A stretch of DNA of 64,000 nucleotides from Mycobacterium cookii. Lineage in GTDB: Bacteria > Actinomycetota > Actinomycetes > Mycobacteriales > Mycobacteriaceae. Each line of letters begins with the position of its first letter. Position 1 is the stretch's first letter. The translations under genes and the position numbers were made by a program. The DNA is taken from contig NZ_AP022569.1 of assembly GCF_010727945.1 (NCBI RefSeq), positions 1,116,001 to 1,180,000 on the forward strand, written 5' to 3'. This document shows positions 48,279-62,793 of the stretch, piece by piece. The notes under the pieces are model-generated. The model had not been told where the DNA came from, made no database searches, and saw nothing but the letters and a program-made list of their open reading frames with translations.

Positions 48279-48911
48279 ATGCCTGCCCACGCTGCGACCG
48301 AGCCCACCGAAAACTTGTCCGGAAAGCGCTACGGCGAAATTCTTCTGGTAACGCCGGGAGAGGCTGGACCGCAAGCCACCGTCTACAACAGTTACCCGCT
48401 CAACGACCTGCCCGCCGAACTGTGGTCGGAGCTCGACCCGAAGGCCATCGCGGCCGAAAACGGTGCTGCCACAGCATTACTCAACGGCCCGCGGTACTGG
48501 CTGATGAACTCGATCGAGAAGTCGTCCCAGGGCCCGCGAATGATCAAGAATTTCGGCGGAATCGACATGCTGCTGCAGGCCACCGTGTTGCTGTCGGCGA
48601 TGGACCCAGCTCCCTATACCGCGAACCAGGTCCACCGGCACACCGTGTTCACCTTCGACGCCGGCGAAGAGATCTACGAATTGCACGACCCCGCGATGCG
48701 GCGCTGGGTGATGCAGACCTGGAGCCAGATCGTCGATCCCAATCTCTCCCGCGTCGACCTGCCTGGTCTCGGCGAACGCCTCGACCTCCCGACGGGCTGG
48801 ACCTACCAGGCACGAAAACTGACCAGCCCGTTGCGCATCGACACCACGACGCACGCCGCACAGGTGCTGCAAGACGACCTGCGGAACAGCTACTCGCTGT
48901 TTACCGGCTGA
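48279..48911 (+). CDS. Conserved protein of unknown function (Rv2114-like)
   Basis: A 210-residue soluble protein. The start is placed at the ATG at 48279 (MPAHAATEP); the frame is open to 48213 but has no better start. It shows GKRYGEILLV, YPLNDLPAELW, LLNGPRYWLMN, VFTFDAGEEIYELHD, RRWVMQTWSQ and LPGLGERLDLP. These phrases agree with what I remember of Rv2114, which lies between dop and mpa. No known domain or catalytic motif is visible. Its place inside the Pup-proteasome locus is kept across species, so a link is possible but unproven. Confidence 0.85.
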   Translation: MPAHAATEPTENLSGKRYGEILLVTPGEAGPQATVYNSYPLNDLPAELWSELDPKAIAAENGAATALLNGPRYWLMNSIEKSSQGPRMIKNFGGIDMLLQATVLLSAMDPAPYTANQVHRHTVFTFDAGEEIYELHDPAMRRWVMQTWSQIVDPNLSRVDLPGLGERLDLPTGWTYQARKLTSPLRIDTTTHAAQVLQDDLRNSYSLFTG

Positions 48912-48937
48912 GCCGGATCTTTCGGCGCCGGCAGTCG

Positions 48938-50764
48938 CTACAGGTACTGGCCGAGGTTGGACTCGGTGTCGATCGCCCGGGAAGCGCTCGAGCTCTTGCC
49001 GGTGACCAGCGTGCGGATGTAGACGATCCGCTCGCCCTTCTTGCCCGAGATCCGCGCCCAGTCATCGGGGTTGGTGGTGTTGGGCAGGTCCTCGTTCTCG
49101 GCGAACTCGTCGACGATCGAATCGAGCAGATGCTGGATCCGCAGACCGGGTTGACCGGTCTCCAGCACCGACTTGATGGCGTTCTTCTTCGCGCGGTCGA
49201 CGACGTTCTGGATCATGGCGCCGGAGTTGAAGTCCTTGAAGTACATGACTTCTTTGTCGCCGTTGGCGTAGGTGACTTCCAGGAACCGGTTGTCGTCGAT
49301 CTCGGCGTACATCCGGTCGACGACCTTCTCGATCATCGCCTTGATGCACGCCCCGCGGTCACCGTCGAACTCGGTGATGTCGTCGGCGTGCACCGGCAGC
49401 GTCTCGACAAGGTACTTCGAGAAGATGTCCTGCGCCGACTCGGCGTCCGGGCGCTCGATCTTGATCTTCACGTCGAGGCGGCCGGGCCGCAGGATCGCGG
49501 GGTCGATCATGTCCTCGCGGTTGGAGGCGCCGATCACGATAACGTTCTCCAGCCCCTCCACACCGTCGATCTCACTGAGCAACTGCGGGACGACCGTCGT
49601 CTCCACGTCCGAGGAGACGCCGGTGCCGCGAGTGCGGAAGATCGAGTCCATCTCGTCGAAGAACACGATCACCGGTGTGCCTTCGGACGCCTTTTCCCGC
49701 GCCCGCTGGAAGATCAGCCGGATGTGGCGTTCCGTCTCGCCGACGAACTTGTTCAGCAGCTCGGGGCCCTTGATGTTGAGGAAGTAGGACTTGGCCTCGC
49801 GAGCGTCGTCGCCGCGGACCTCGGCCATCTTCTTGGCCAGCGAGTTGGCGACGGCCTTGGCGATCAGCGTCTTACCGCACCCGGGCGGCCCGTAGAGCAG
49901 CACACCTTTGGGCGGCCGCAGTGCGTATTCGCGGTAGAGCTCCTTGTGCAGGAATGGCAGCTCGACCGCGTCGCGGATCTGCTCGATCTGGCGGCTCAGC
50001 CCACCGATGTCGTGATAGGTGACGTCTGGCACCTCTTCCAGGACCAGATCTTCGACCTCGGCCTTGGGGATGCGCTCGAAGGCGTAACCGGCCTTGGTGT
50101 CCACCAGCAGCGAGTCGCCTGGCCGCAACCGGCGTGGCCGGGTGTCGTCGTTGAGAGCATCGGGGTGGCCCTCGGGCAGATCCTCGGCGACCAACGGCTC
50201 AGCGAGCCAGACGATGCGTTCCTCGTCGGCGTGGCCGACCACCAACGCGCGGTGTCCGTCCGTGAGGATCTCGCGCAGAGTTGAAATTTCGCCGACCGAT
50301 TCATACGTGCCGGCCTCGACGACAGTTAAAGCCTCGTTGAGGCGAACCGTCTGCCCTTTCCGCAACGACTGCACGTCGATGTTGGGCGAGCACGTCAGCC
50401 GCATCTTGCGCCCGGACGTGAACACGTCGACGGTGTCGTCCTCGTGGGTGCCCAGCAGCACGCCGTAACCGCTGGGCGGCTGCCCGAGCCGGTCGACCTC
50501 TTCGCGCAGCGCCAGCAGCTGCTGACGGGCTTCCTTGAGGGTCTCCATCAACTTGGAGTTGCGCGACGCCAACGAGTCGATCCGCGCCTCGAGCTGGTGA
50601 ACATCGCGCGGACTGCGCGTGGTACCCGAAGACCCGACGGCGTTTTCCAGTTGTTCACGCAGAACCGCGGCCTCGCGTCGGAGCTCCTCCAACTCGGCGG
50701 CATCCTCGTTGGAGAGGTCTGGTTCGCGCGGGTTTCCGAACGCTTCACGCTCAAACTCACCCAT
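48938..50764 (-). CDS. mpa: Mycobacterial proteasome ATPase Mpa (ARC)
   Basis: A 608-residue AAA ATPase. An N-terminal coiled coil (about 20-90) binds Pup, OB domains follow, then the AAA module with Walker A GPPGCGKT and Walker [11 protein letters not shown], and the arginine-finger region [17 protein letters not shown]. The C-terminus ends GQYL, the tail that docks into PrcA rings. It unfolds pupylated proteins and feeds them to the core. The gene runs toward dop on the minus strand but is separated by the Rv2114-like gene, so it has its own promoter near 50764-50912. Confidence 0.97.
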   Translation of the reverse strand: MGEFEREAFGNPREPDLSNEDAAELEELRREAAVLREQLENAVGSSGTTRSPRDVHQLEARIDSLASRNSKLMETLKEARQQLLALREEVDRLGQPPSGYGVLLGTHEDDTVDVFTSGRKMRLTCSPNIDVQSLRKGQTVRLNEALTVVEAGTYESVGEISTLREILTDGHRALVVGHADEERIVWLAEPLVAEDLPEGHPDALNDDTRPRRLRPGDSLLVDTKAGYAFERIPKAEVEDLVLEEVPDVTYHDIGGLSRQIEQIRDAVELPFLHKELYREYALRPPKGVLLYGPPGCGKTLIAKAVANSLAKKMAEVRGDDAREAKSYFLNIKGPELLNKFVGETERHIRLIFQRAREKASEGTPVIVFFDEMDSIFRTRGTGVSSDVETTVVPQLLSEIDGVEGLENVIVIGASNREDMIDPAILRPGRLDVKIKIERPDAESAQDIFSKYLVETLPVHADDITEFDGDRGACIKAMIEKVVDRMYAEIDDNRFLEVTYANGDKEVMYFKDFNSGAMIQNVVDRAKKNAIKSVLETGQPGLRIQHLLDSIVDEFAENEDLPNTTNPDDWARISGKKGERIVYIRTLVTGKSSSASRAIDTESNLGQYL

Positions 50765-50912
50765 GGTGCGCTCCTTTCCCGCTCCTCCGGCGGTGGTGCG
50801 GCTGATACCCCAACGCTACCGGCGATTTCCGATTCATGCGGGAACTCGAAATGGGGCACACGGGCATCAGTCGTTACGATCATGTTGAGTTGGCTTTACC
50901 GAGAGGACCCTC

Positions 50913-51416
50913 GTGACCCTGAAATCCCTAGCCACAGGCATGGCGGCAGTCGCCGCGATCGGTGCCGCTGCCGCGGGTGTGACCTCTATTGCATCCGTAA
51001 CCGGTGCGTCGCCTCGAGTTCAGCCCGCGGCGTTCGGTGCGCCGCTGCCGCTGGATCCGGTGACAGCGGGCGTGGACGTGCCGACCGCGGACCAGCTGTC
51101 CACCATTCTGAACACGCTGCAGGACCCGAGCGTGCCGTTCGCCAGCAAGGGTTACCTCGTCGAGGGCGGCATCCCGGTTCCTGCCTCAATTGCCGACCAC
51201 GAACTGCAGAAGGCCGCCGCCAAGGGCAGCCTGCCGCTGACGTTCAACTTCACCAGCATCACGCCGGCCGGTCCGGGTGCCGCGGCGGCGACTCTCACCG
51301 CGACGGGCCCGCACCTCGCGCCGACCTACGAGAACCTCACGTTCGTCAACCAGGGCGGCTGGAAGCTCTCGCATGACTCGGCGATGACGTTGATCTCGGC
51401 AGTGCGTTCGCACTGA
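50913..51416 (+). CDS. Secreted low-molecular-weight antigen MTB12-like protein
   Basis: A 167-residue secreted protein with a signal peptide (LATGMAAVAAIGAAAAGVTSIASVTGA) and a likely cleavage around residue 30. The mature domain (VPTADQLSTILNTL, FTSITPAGPGAAAATLTA, YENLTFVNQGGWKLS) is the MTB12/CFP-2 type. The start is GTG with GAGAGGA before it. It is homologous to the next gene, and both face away from mpa. Function in the family is unknown; such proteins are abundant culture-filtrate antigens. Confidence 0.85.
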   Translation: MTLKSLATGMAAVAAIGAAAAGVTSIASVTGASPRVQPAAFGAPLPLDPVTAGVDVPTADQLSTILNTLQDPSVPFASKGYLVEGGIPVPASIADHELQKAAAKGSLPLTFNFTSITPAGPGAAAATLTATGPHLAPTYENLTFVNQGGWKLSHDSAMTLISAVRSH

Positions 51417-51425
51417 CGCGTCTGG

Positions 51426-51971
51426 ATGAGCCGACGCTTCTTTTCGGTCCTGAGTGCCGTCGCGTTCGCGGCGGCACTCGGACTTTCGGGGTGTTCCAAT
51501 GACGAGCAGGACGCCCCGTCGCCGCAGACCACCCCACCGTCTGCGTCTGCGTCGCTGAACCCGGCGGCGCCCGCGCCGTCGTCCACTCCGCTGCCGCCCC
51601 CCGACGCCTTGGCCGGGGTGCTGTATCGGCTCGCCGATCCCGCGGTGCCCGGTCTGCAGAAGCTCAATCTGGTCGAGGGCGCCACGCCCGAAAACGGCGT
51701 TGTATTCGACGAATTCGCCAACGCTCTGGTCAACGGCGGTTACACGCCATTGAAGTTCGACGTCCGTGACATCGGGTGGTCCGACCGCGATCCGGCCGAC
51801 GTCGTCGCCAACGTCGACGTCGGGACGCCGAATGCGCACGGCCCCCACTTCGCCTTCCCGATGGAGTTCAAGCCGTACCAAGGCGGCTGGCAGCTATCGG
51901 CGCGGACCGCGGAGGTGCTGCTGGCGTTCCGAAGCGACTCGACCGTTACCCCGCCGACGCCCGGCCGCTGA
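51426..51971 (+). CDS. lppK: Lipoprotein LppK
   Basis: A 181-residue lipoprotein. The signal peptide ends at lipobox LSGC, with the lipid-modified Cys at about residue 23, followed by a Ser/Pro-rich spacer (30-60) and an MTB12-type domain (LAGVLYRLADP, LVEGATPENG, YKPYQGGWQLSA-like end). It corresponds to Rv2116 beside mpa. It starts 9 nt after the MTB12-like gene and resembles it in the folded part, so the two may be a tandem duplication. The lipid acyl donor would be Lnt. Confidence 0.88.
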   Translation: MSRRFFSVLSAVAFAAALGLSGCSNDEQDAPSPQTTPPSASASLNPAAPAPSSTPLPPPDALAGVLYRLADPAVPGLQKLNLVEGATPENGVVFDEFANALVNGGYTPLKFDVRDIGWSDRDPADVVANVDVGTPNAHGPHFAFPMEFKPYQGGWQLSARTAEVLLAFRSDSTVTPPTPGR

Positions 51972-51977
51972 CCCGCG

Positions 51978-53158
<1,181 letters not shown>

Positions 53159-53171
53159 CTAGTCTGCGGAT

Positions 53172-54047
53172 ATGAGTGAGCAGCCGCGCCCGGTATCGAG
53201 GCCGGCGCTGTCTCCGTCACGGGCGGCCGACTTCAAGCAATGCCCGCTGCTGTATCGCTTCCGGGCAATCGACCGGCTGCCAGAGCCGCCATCCACAGCG
53301 CAAATCCGCGGCTCGGTCGTGCACGCCGCACTCGAGCAGCTCTATGGTCTGCCCGCCGCCGAGCGCGTCCCGCAGACGGCCGACGCGCTGGTCGATCCGG
53401 CGTGGGAGCAGGTGATCGCCCAGACACCGGATTTGGCTAGGCAACTCGATACCGAGCAGCAGAACCAACTCCTGGGCGAGGCACGCAAGCTGCTGTCCGG
53501 CTACTACCGGCTGGAGGATCCGACCCGGTTCGACCCGCAAAGCTGCGAGCAACGCATCGAGGTCGAACTCGCCGACGGCACGCTGCTGCGCGGGATCATC
53601 GACCGGATCGACGTCGCGCCCACCGGCGAATTGCGGGTGGTCGACTACAAGACCGGCAAGGCTCCGCCTGAGGCGCGGGCGCTGGCCGAGTTCAAAGCCA
53701 TGTTCCAGATGAAGTTCTACGCGGTCGCGTTACTGCGTTCCCGAGGCGTGCTGCCGACGCGGCTGCGACTGATTTATCTGTCCGACGGTCAGTTGCTGGA
53801 CTACTCCCCCGACGAAGCCGAACTGCTGCGCTTCGAGAAGACGCTGATGGCGATCTGGGACGCGATCCAATCCGCCGGGGCGACAGGCGATTTCCGGCCA
53901 CGGCCGTCGCGGCTGTGCGACTGGTGCGCACACCACGAGCACTGCCCGGTGTTCGGCGGCACACCGCCGCCGTATCCGGGCTGGCCCCGCCAGCTTGACG
54001 AAGGCGACGCCGACGCCGTGCTGCAGAGCGCCGATCCGGCCGCCTGA
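53172..54047 (+). CDS. RecB/Cas4-like PD-(D/E)XK nuclease (Rv2119-like)
   Basis: 291 residues. Conserved nuclease parts: SPSRAADFKQCPLLYRF with Cys24, RGSVVHAAL, GIIDRIDVAPTGELRVVDYKTGK (the D...D-x-K core) and QMKFYAVAL. The C-terminal RLCDWCAHHEHCPVF supplies three more Cys for a 4Fe-4S cluster, as in AddB- and Cas4-type nucleases. It acts on DNA ends or single strands in relatives; the role here is unknown. No CRISPR array is near it. Confidence 0.9.
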   Translation: MSEQPRPVSRPALSPSRAADFKQCPLLYRFRAIDRLPEPPSTAQIRGSVVHAALEQLYGLPAAERVPQTADALVDPAWEQVIAQTPDLARQLDTEQQNQLLGEARKLLSGYYRLEDPTRFDPQSCEQRIEVELADGTLLRGIIDRIDVAPTGELRVVDYKTGKAPPEARALAEFKAMFQMKFYAVALLRSRGVLPTRLRLIYLSDGQLLDYSPDEAELLRFEKTLMAIWDAIQSAGATGDFRPRPSRLCDWCAHHEHCPVFGGTPPPYPGWPRQLDEGDADAVLQSADPAA

Positions 54048-54048
54048 G

Positions 54049-55419
54049 TTACTCGAGCGGCGACATTTCCTGCAGCATCGTCGGAATCAGCTCGCAGACG
54101 GTCGGGTGGATGTGCATCGTGCGGGCCAGCGTGGTGTAGGTCGCCTTGGCCGACATCACATCCAGGATGCTGTGGATGGCCTCGTCGCCGCCGACGCCCA
54201 AGATGGCCGCTCCGAGAATCTGCTTGGTCTCGGCGTCGACGACAACTTTCATAAAACCTTGCGTCTCACCCTTTTCCACCGCGCGGCCGACTTTTGTCAT
54301 GGGGCGCTTGCCGACGAGCGCCGGGCGGCCGGACGCGCGTACCTGCTCGAGGGTCAGTCCACAGCGGCCTAGTGGTGGGTCGATGTACAGCGCGTAGGCG
54401 GTGATGCGGTCGCTCACGCGGCGCGGGTCGTCGTCGAGCAGGTTGCCCGCGACGATTTCGAAGTCGTTGTACGACGTGTGGGTGAACGCGCCTTTGCCGT
54501 TGCAGTCACCCAGCGCCCAGATGTGGTCGACGCTGGTTTTCAGTTGGTCGTCGACGGTGATGTATCCGCGTTCGTCGGTGTGCACACCGGCACGCTCGAG
54601 GCCGAGGTCGTCGGTGTTGGGCCGGCGGCCGACCGCCAACAGCAGATTGCTGCCGGCTATCGCTGGCCCACCGGCCCGCGGCGTCAACTCGAATCCATTG
54701 CGGTGCTTGGTTATTCGGATGTCAACGGCGTCGAGGACGACCTCGATGCCCTCGTTCTGCAGAATCGACCGAACGGTGTCGGAGACGTCGTCGTCCTCGC
54801 GGGACGCCAAGCGCGGGCCTTTCTCGACCACAGTCACTTCCGCGCCGAAGCGCCGGTACATCTGCGCGAATTCCAGCGCGATGTAGCTGCCGCCGACGAT
54901 GACGAGATGCTCAGGCAGGGTGTCGAGTTCGAGGATGGAGACGTTGGTCAGGTAGTCGATGTTGCTGAGGCCCGGGATGTCGGGCACCACCGCGCGGCCA
55001 CCGACATTGAGGAAGATGCGGTCGGCGCGCAGCACGTCGTCGCCGACCCGAAGGGTGTGCGGATCCTCGAAGCGCGCGTGGCCGCGAAACACGGTGCAGC
55101 TGTCCATGCCGTCGAGCCAGTCTTCGACGCCTTTGCGGTCGTCCAACATGACGACGTCTTTGCGCGCCTTGACTTTCGCCATGTCGACGCTGACCGGGCC
55201 GGTGTCGACCCCGTAGTCCGCACCGCGCCGCGCCATGTGCGCGGCCTGTGCGCTGGCTACCAGGGTCTTGGTCGGGATGCATCCGGTGTTGACGCAGGTG
55301 CCGCCGATGAGTTTGCGCTCCACCACGGCGACGGTCTGGCTGGCCGCGCTCAGTCGCCCCGCCAGTGGCGGCCCGGCTTGGCCGGCGCCCACCACGATCG
55401 CGTCGAAATGCTGTGTCAC
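54049..55419 (-). CDS. FAD-dependent pyridine nucleotide-disulfide oxidoreductase (mercuric reductase-like)
   Basis: 456 residues: FAD site VVGAGQAGPPLA, redox-active disulfide GGTCVNTGCIPTK, NAD(P) site VIVGGSYIALEFAQ, second FAD motif IWALGDCN, and a dimerisation domain with HIHPTVCELIP, matching the His-x-x-x-Glu of lipoamide-dehydrogenase relatives. There is no N-terminal metal-binding domain and no C-terminal Cys pair of true MerA, so mercury detoxification is unlikely. The physiological disulfide substrate is not known. Its GTG overlaps the DUF4126 stop. Confidence 0.88.
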   Translation of the reverse strand: MTQHFDAIVVGAGQAGPPLAGRLSAASQTVAVVERKLIGGTCVNTGCIPTKTLVASAQAAHMARRGADYGVDTGPVSVDMAKVKARKDVVMLDDRKGVEDWLDGMDSCTVFRGHARFEDPHTLRVGDDVLRADRIFLNVGGRAVVPDIPGLSNIDYLTNVSILELDTLPEHLVIVGGSYIALEFAQMYRRFGAEVTVVEKGPRLASREDDDVSDTVRSILQNEGIEVVLDAVDIRITKHRNGFELTPRAGGPAIAGSNLLLAVGRRPNTDDLGLERAGVHTDERGYITVDDQLKTSVDHIWALGDCNGKGAFTHTSYNDFEIVAGNLLDDDPRRVSDRITAYALYIDPPLGRCGLTLEQVRASGRPALVGKRPMTKVGRAVEKGETQGFMKVVVDAETKQILGAAILGVGGDEAIHSILDVMSAKATYTTLARTMHIHPTVCELIPTMLQEMSPLE

Positions 55420-55904
55420 AGAGCCGCTGTGACAGCGGCGAGCGCGAATCCGCCCAGCACTGCGACAGCGTCTTCGAGCAGTGCGATCGGCAGGTCGCGA
55501 CCATGGGCCGCGGCCAGGCGGCTACGCGCCTGAAAGCCGCCCAGCGTGCCGAGCACCGCACCGATGATGCCTGCCCCGAGCGCGCTCCAGGTGACGGCCC
55601 ACGCCGTGCCGATGACGGCGCCGGAGAACGCGCCGGAGCCGATCCGGGCGATGAACGACGGCGGCGCCGTGCGGGGCGGCGTCTTGGGTTGTTTGTCGAG
55701 GAACAGTTCACCTAGCGCGAGGACGGTGAAAATACCGACGGTGATCCAACTGCCGACCCACGAGGCCCAGGTGTGGCTGAGGTTTATCCACTGCAGCGCG
55801 GCAGCCCAGGAGACGACGGCCGGAGCGGTGAAGGAGCGCAGACCGGCGACCACACCGATTCCCAGAGCCAGCAGCAGAACGTAGAAATGCGTCATATGCG
55901 ACAT
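55416..55904 (-). CDS. DUF4126 membrane protein (Rv2120c-like)
   Basis: 162 residues with four hydrophobic stretches; the N-terminal helix (YVLLLALGIGVVAGLRSFTAP) is followed by a region with GSGAFSGAVIG and a Gly/Ala-rich helix. The family is DUF4126. AGGAGGGG lies before the ATG. It reads into the flavoprotein gene with an overlap of 4 nt, so the two are coupled. Function unknown. The next gene upstream, hisG, ends 87 bp earlier. Confidence 0.85.
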   Translation of the reverse strand: MSHMTHFYVLLLALGIGVVAGLRSFTAPAVVSWAAALQWINLSHTWASWVGSWITVGIFTVLALGELFLDKQPKTPPRTAPPSFIARIGSGAFSGAVIGTAWAVTWSALGAGIIGAVLGTLGGFQARSRLAAAHGRDLPIALLEDAVAVLGGFALAAVTAAL

Positions 55905-55991
55905 GGCGACCCCTCCTCAGGGCTCGGCAAACGAACGCGACTCTAGCCGGACGCTAACACAATGCAGCCCCGCAGCGCGGCCCATGAAACA

Positions 55992-56882
55992 TCAGAACCG
56001 GAAGAACCGGACGTTGGACGCGAGGATCGCCTTGGCACCGATCGCCGCCAAGTCGTCCATGATCGCGTTGACGCCGCGGCGCGGCACCAGGGCCCGCACC
56101 GCCGCCCAATCCGGGTCGGCCAGTGGAGAAATGGTGGGTGATTCCAATCCCGGCGTGATCGCGGTGGCTTTGTCGAGAACCGAACGCGGACAGTCGTAGT
56201 CCAGCATCAGGTACTGCTGGCCGAAGACCACACCCTGCACCCGGGCGACCAGCTGATCGCGCGAGGCGACGTCCGGCCGCTCGGCGGCGTGCGGATCGAT
56301 CTGTTCGATGAGCACTGCCTCTGAATCGCACAGTGTTTCGCCGAACGCCGCCAGGTTGTGCAGATTGAGGGTCCGACCCGAGCCGACCACGTCGGCGATG
56401 GCGTCGGCCACTCCGAGCTGTATCGAGATCTCCACCGCGCCGTCCAGCCGGATCACGGTCGCCTCAATACCGCGGGCCGCCAGGTCTTCTCGCACGATGT
56501 TGGGATATGCGGTGGCGATGCGCCGGCCGGCAAGATCGTCGATGGTCCAATTACGCCCGGCCGGTGCGGCGTACCGGAAAGTGGACGAGCCGAAGCCCAG
56601 CGCAAGTCGTTCGTGCACCGGCGCGCGCGACTCGCGCGCCAGGTCGCGTCCGGTGATGCCGAAGTCGAGTTCGCCCGAACCGACATAGATCGCAATGTCT
56701 TTGGGCCGCAGGAAGAAGAACTCGACATTGTTGTGCGGGTCGATGACGGTCAGGTCCTTGGGATCGGTTCGGCGGCGATAGCCGGCCTCGGACAGGATCT
56801 CGACGGCCGACTCGCTTAGCGCTCCTTTGTTGGGGACGGCGACGCGCAGTCTCGTGGAGCCGTTGCGGTTCTGCGCTGTCAT
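55992..56882 (-). CDS. hisG: ATP phosphoribosyltransferase HisG (long form)
   Basis: 296 residues from the ATG at 56882; the open frame further upstream crosses hisE and is not used. It opens [20 protein letters not shown], has the phosphate-binding region [11 protein letters not shown] and [23 protein letters not shown], and ends with the ACT-like regulatory domain of the long HisG (from about 215). It catalyses the first step of histidine synthesis and is inhibited by histidine. Its ATG overlaps the hisE stop by 1 nt. Confidence 0.96.
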   Translation of the reverse strand: MTAQNRNGSTRLRVAVPNKGALSESAVEILSEAGYRRRTDPKDLTVIDPHNNVEFFFLRPKDIAIYVGSGELDFGITGRDLARESRAPVHERLALGFGSSTFRYAAPAGRNWTIDDLAGRRIATAYPNIVREDLAARGIEATVIRLDGAVEISIQLGVADAIADVVGSGRTLNLHNLAAFGETLCDSEAVLIEQIDPHAAERPDVASRDQLVARVQGVVFGQQYLMLDYDCPRSVLDKATAITPGLESPTISPLADPDWAAVRALVPRRGVNAIMDDLAAIGAKAILASNVRFFRF

Positions 56883-57163
56883 CACAACTTCCGATACACG
56901 TCGTCGAGCGTCAGCCCGCGGGCGATCATCAGCACCTGCGCCCAGTACAGCAACTGGCTGATCTCCTCGGCGAGGGCGTCGTCGGATTCGTGCTCGGCGG
57001 CCAGCCACACTTCGCCGGCCTCTTCGAGGATCTTCTTGCCCACCGCATGCACGCCCGCGTCCAGCGCCGCGACGGTGCCGCTGCCCGCCGGGCGGGTGCG
57101 GGCACGTTCGCCGAGTTCGGCAAACAGATCCTCGAAGGTCTTCACGGCCAGCGATTGTTTCAC
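56882..57163 (-). CDS. hisE: Phosphoribosyl-ATP pyrophosphatase HisE
   Basis: 93 residues from the GTG at 57163: [20 protein letters not shown], then the metal-binding helices [35 protein letters not shown] with the paired Glu/Asp of the all-alpha MazG-like fold. It makes phosphoribosyl-AMP in step 2 of the pathway. It forms a two-gene unit with hisG. A short noncoding gap of 27 nt separates it from the transporter stop. Confidence 0.95.
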   Translation of the reverse strand: MKQSLAVKTFEDLFAELGERARTRPAGSGTVAALDAGVHAVGKKILEEAGEVWLAAEHESDDALAEEISQLLYWAQVLMIARGLTLDDVYRKL

Positions 57164-57190
57164 GTGCAGCTGAGCAAAGTCACGGCGGTT

Positions 57191-58666
57191 TCAGGTCGCA
57201 GCAGCCGGGGCCGCCTCGTCGGGCATGTCTTCCAGAGACACTCCGTTGGTTTCGCGGACCCATCGCCAGACGAAAACGAAGGACAGCACCGCGCACACCG
57301 CGTAGAAGCAGTACGCGCCGCCCAGGATGTGCCGCACCGCCGGAAACGTCACCGCGATGGTCCAGTTGGCCATCCACTGCACGCCCGAGGCCAATCCGAG
57401 CGCCGCGGAGCGGATGCGATTGGGGAACATCTCGCCCAGCAGCACCCACAGCACCGGTCCCCAGGACACCGCGAACGCGACCACGAACAGGTCGGCGGCG
57501 ACCAGCGCGACGATCCCGGACGCCCCGTCGAGTTGTGGCTGGCCGTTGCGCAACGCTGCGCCGGCGAACACGACCGCCATCGTGATCAGCATCAGCGACA
57601 TGCCCGCCGATCCGGCCAGCAGCAGCGGTCTGCGGCCGAGCCGGTCGATCAGCGCGATCGCCACCAGCGTGATCAACACGTTGACCCCGGTGGTCACCAG
57701 GGCGATGGTGAACGACGATTTCTCACCGAACCCCACTGCCTCCCAGAGCAAATCGGAGTAGTTGAAGATCACGTTGATGCCGACGAACTGCTGAAAAACG
57801 GCCAGCCCGAGCCCGACCCAGACGATGCCGTACAGCCCGCCGGTCGGTTTGCGCAGATCGCGCCACGACTGCTGCTTCTCCTGCTTCAACGAGCCCGCGA
57901 TACGACTGATCGTCAGCTCCACGTCGCGGGGACTCAGCAATCGCCCCAGAACCTGACGGGCCTGCGAAATCTGCTGCCTGGCAACGAGGTAACGCGGCGA
58001 CTCGGAGATCGTGAGAAGCAGCGTGAAGTACAGCAGCGCCAGAATCAGCTCGCCGAGAAAGGTCCAGCGCCAGGCCGCCAGGCCCAACCACAGCGGCTTG
58101 CTCGCACCACCTGCGAGGTGGAACGGCACCCACGTCGATGCCAGCGACCCGAACAGGCCGCACACGATGGCCAGCTGCTGCAGCGAGCCGAGCCGGCCGC
58201 GGAACCGCGGTGGTGAGACTTCGGCGATGTAGGCCGGGGCCGCGACCGACGAAAAGCCGATACCGAGCCCACCGATGAGGTGAAAGACGATGAACATCCA
58301 TATGCTGCTCGCCAACCCGGCGCCGAGCCCGCACACGAAAAACGACGCCGCCGAGAGCTTCATGATCGACACGCGGCCCAGTCGGTCGCCGATCCGGCCG
58401 GCCCACACCGCTCCGATCGCCGCACCCAGCACCCCCGATGCCGCCGCGAAACCGAGCAGCGCGTTGCCGATGTGAAAGTCGGCCTGGAGCGCCTTGACGG
58501 CGCGGTTGGTCACCGAGATGTCGTAGCCGAACAAGAACCCACCGATGGCGGCCACCGACGCGAAACGTACTGCGGTCAGGAAGGCGACGCGAGCGTCGTG
58601 GCTGTCGACCGGCAGATCTTCGTGAGATGCCGACGGCAGCTCGCTGCCGTCGTCGTCAGCGGCCAT
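57191..58666 (-). CDS. MFS sugar-type transporter
   Basis: 491 residues with twelve predicted helices, start at the ATG at 58666 because the longer frame would run into metH. Family signatures: DRLGRVS after helix 2, GGLGIGFSSVAAPAYIAEVSP in helix 4, RGRLGSLQQLAI, SESPRYL before the central loop, VFQQFVGINVIFNYS in helix 7 and DRLGRRPLL. These are the sugar porter motifs (proton symporters such as XylE/GalP relatives). The sugar cannot be told. It follows metH after 11 nt on the same strand but shares no obvious function with it. Confidence 0.9.
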   Translation of the reverse strand: MAADDDGSELPSASHEDLPVDSHDARVAFLTAVRFASVAAIGGFLFGYDISVTNRAVKALQADFHIGNALLGFAAASGVLGAAIGAVWAGRIGDRLGRVSIMKLSAASFFVCGLGAGLASSIWMFIVFHLIGGLGIGFSSVAAPAYIAEVSPPRFRGRLGSLQQLAIVCGLFGSLASTWVPFHLAGGASKPLWLGLAAWRWTFLGELILALLYFTLLLTISESPRYLVARQQISQARQVLGRLLSPRDVELTISRIAGSLKQEKQQSWRDLRKPTGGLYGIVWVGLGLAVFQQFVGINVIFNYSDLLWEAVGFGEKSSFTIALVTTGVNVLITLVAIALIDRLGRRPLLLAGSAGMSLMLITMAVVFAGAALRNGQPQLDGASGIVALVAADLFVVAFAVSWGPVLWVLLGEMFPNRIRSAALGLASGVQWMANWTIAVTFPAVRHILGGAYCFYAVCAVLSFVFVWRWVRETNGVSLEDMPDEAAPAAAT

Positions 58667-58677
58667 GGCGATCAGGC

Positions 58678-62442
<3,765 letters not shown>

Positions 62443-62793
62443 TCCTTCCGTAGCGGAAGGCGTCCTTAACTCTGCCGAGCGTGGCGGATACCGGCAGGAC
62501 CGGCAAACCGTTGCAACGCCTCTCGACCAGAAAATTCTACGACGTCACCCGACGTCTGGACGCACAGCTCGACTCAACCCGCTTGGCCGGCGCGGTCGCC
62601 AACCTTAACCAGATTGCAGCCGAAGGTATTTCGTCTCGACCGCGTCGGCGCCGGTTGTTGAGGTCGTCCAGCGTCAGATCGACACGTAGGTGTCGTGTTC
62701 GGGCGCATTCCTCGGCATAAGCATAGCTGGTCTATGGAAAGTGACGTGTCGCTCTGCGCGCCACAGCCCGGGTCAGGTCGTACGCTGATTGGC
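62443..62793. other. Divergent intergenic region between metH and the PAC2 gene
   Basis: 351 bp containing the leaders of both genes. I see the SD-hairpin next to metH (62444-62460) and A/T-richer DNA with TAAGCATAG at about 62715-62725, which may hold a -10 for either strand. No complete riboswitch can be built by eye. Confidence 0.5.
62444..62460 (-). promoter_or_regulatory. Hairpin covering the metH ribosome-binding site
   Basis: On the minus strand CCTTCCG-CTA-CGGAAGG is a perfect 7-bp stem with a 3-nt loop. Its 3' arm is the purine-rich GGAAGG that would pair with 16S rRNA just before the metH start. Folding would hide the ribosome-binding site. Confidence 0.6.

Noticed and set aside
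53172-54047. Cas4-like nuclease as sign of a CRISPR system
   Set aside because: No repeat-spacer array or other cas gene is present; the gene is the conserved Rv2119-like RecB-family nuclease.
54049-55419. Mercury resistance (MerA) call for the flavoprotein
   Set aside because: The extra N-terminal metal domain and the C-terminal Cys pair are missing; only the general disulfide-reductase core is present.
62480-62520. Cobalamin-riboswitch-like string GGATACCGGC upstream of metH
   Set aside because: It lies on the plus strand, opposite to metH, and no other conserved riboswitch parts are present.
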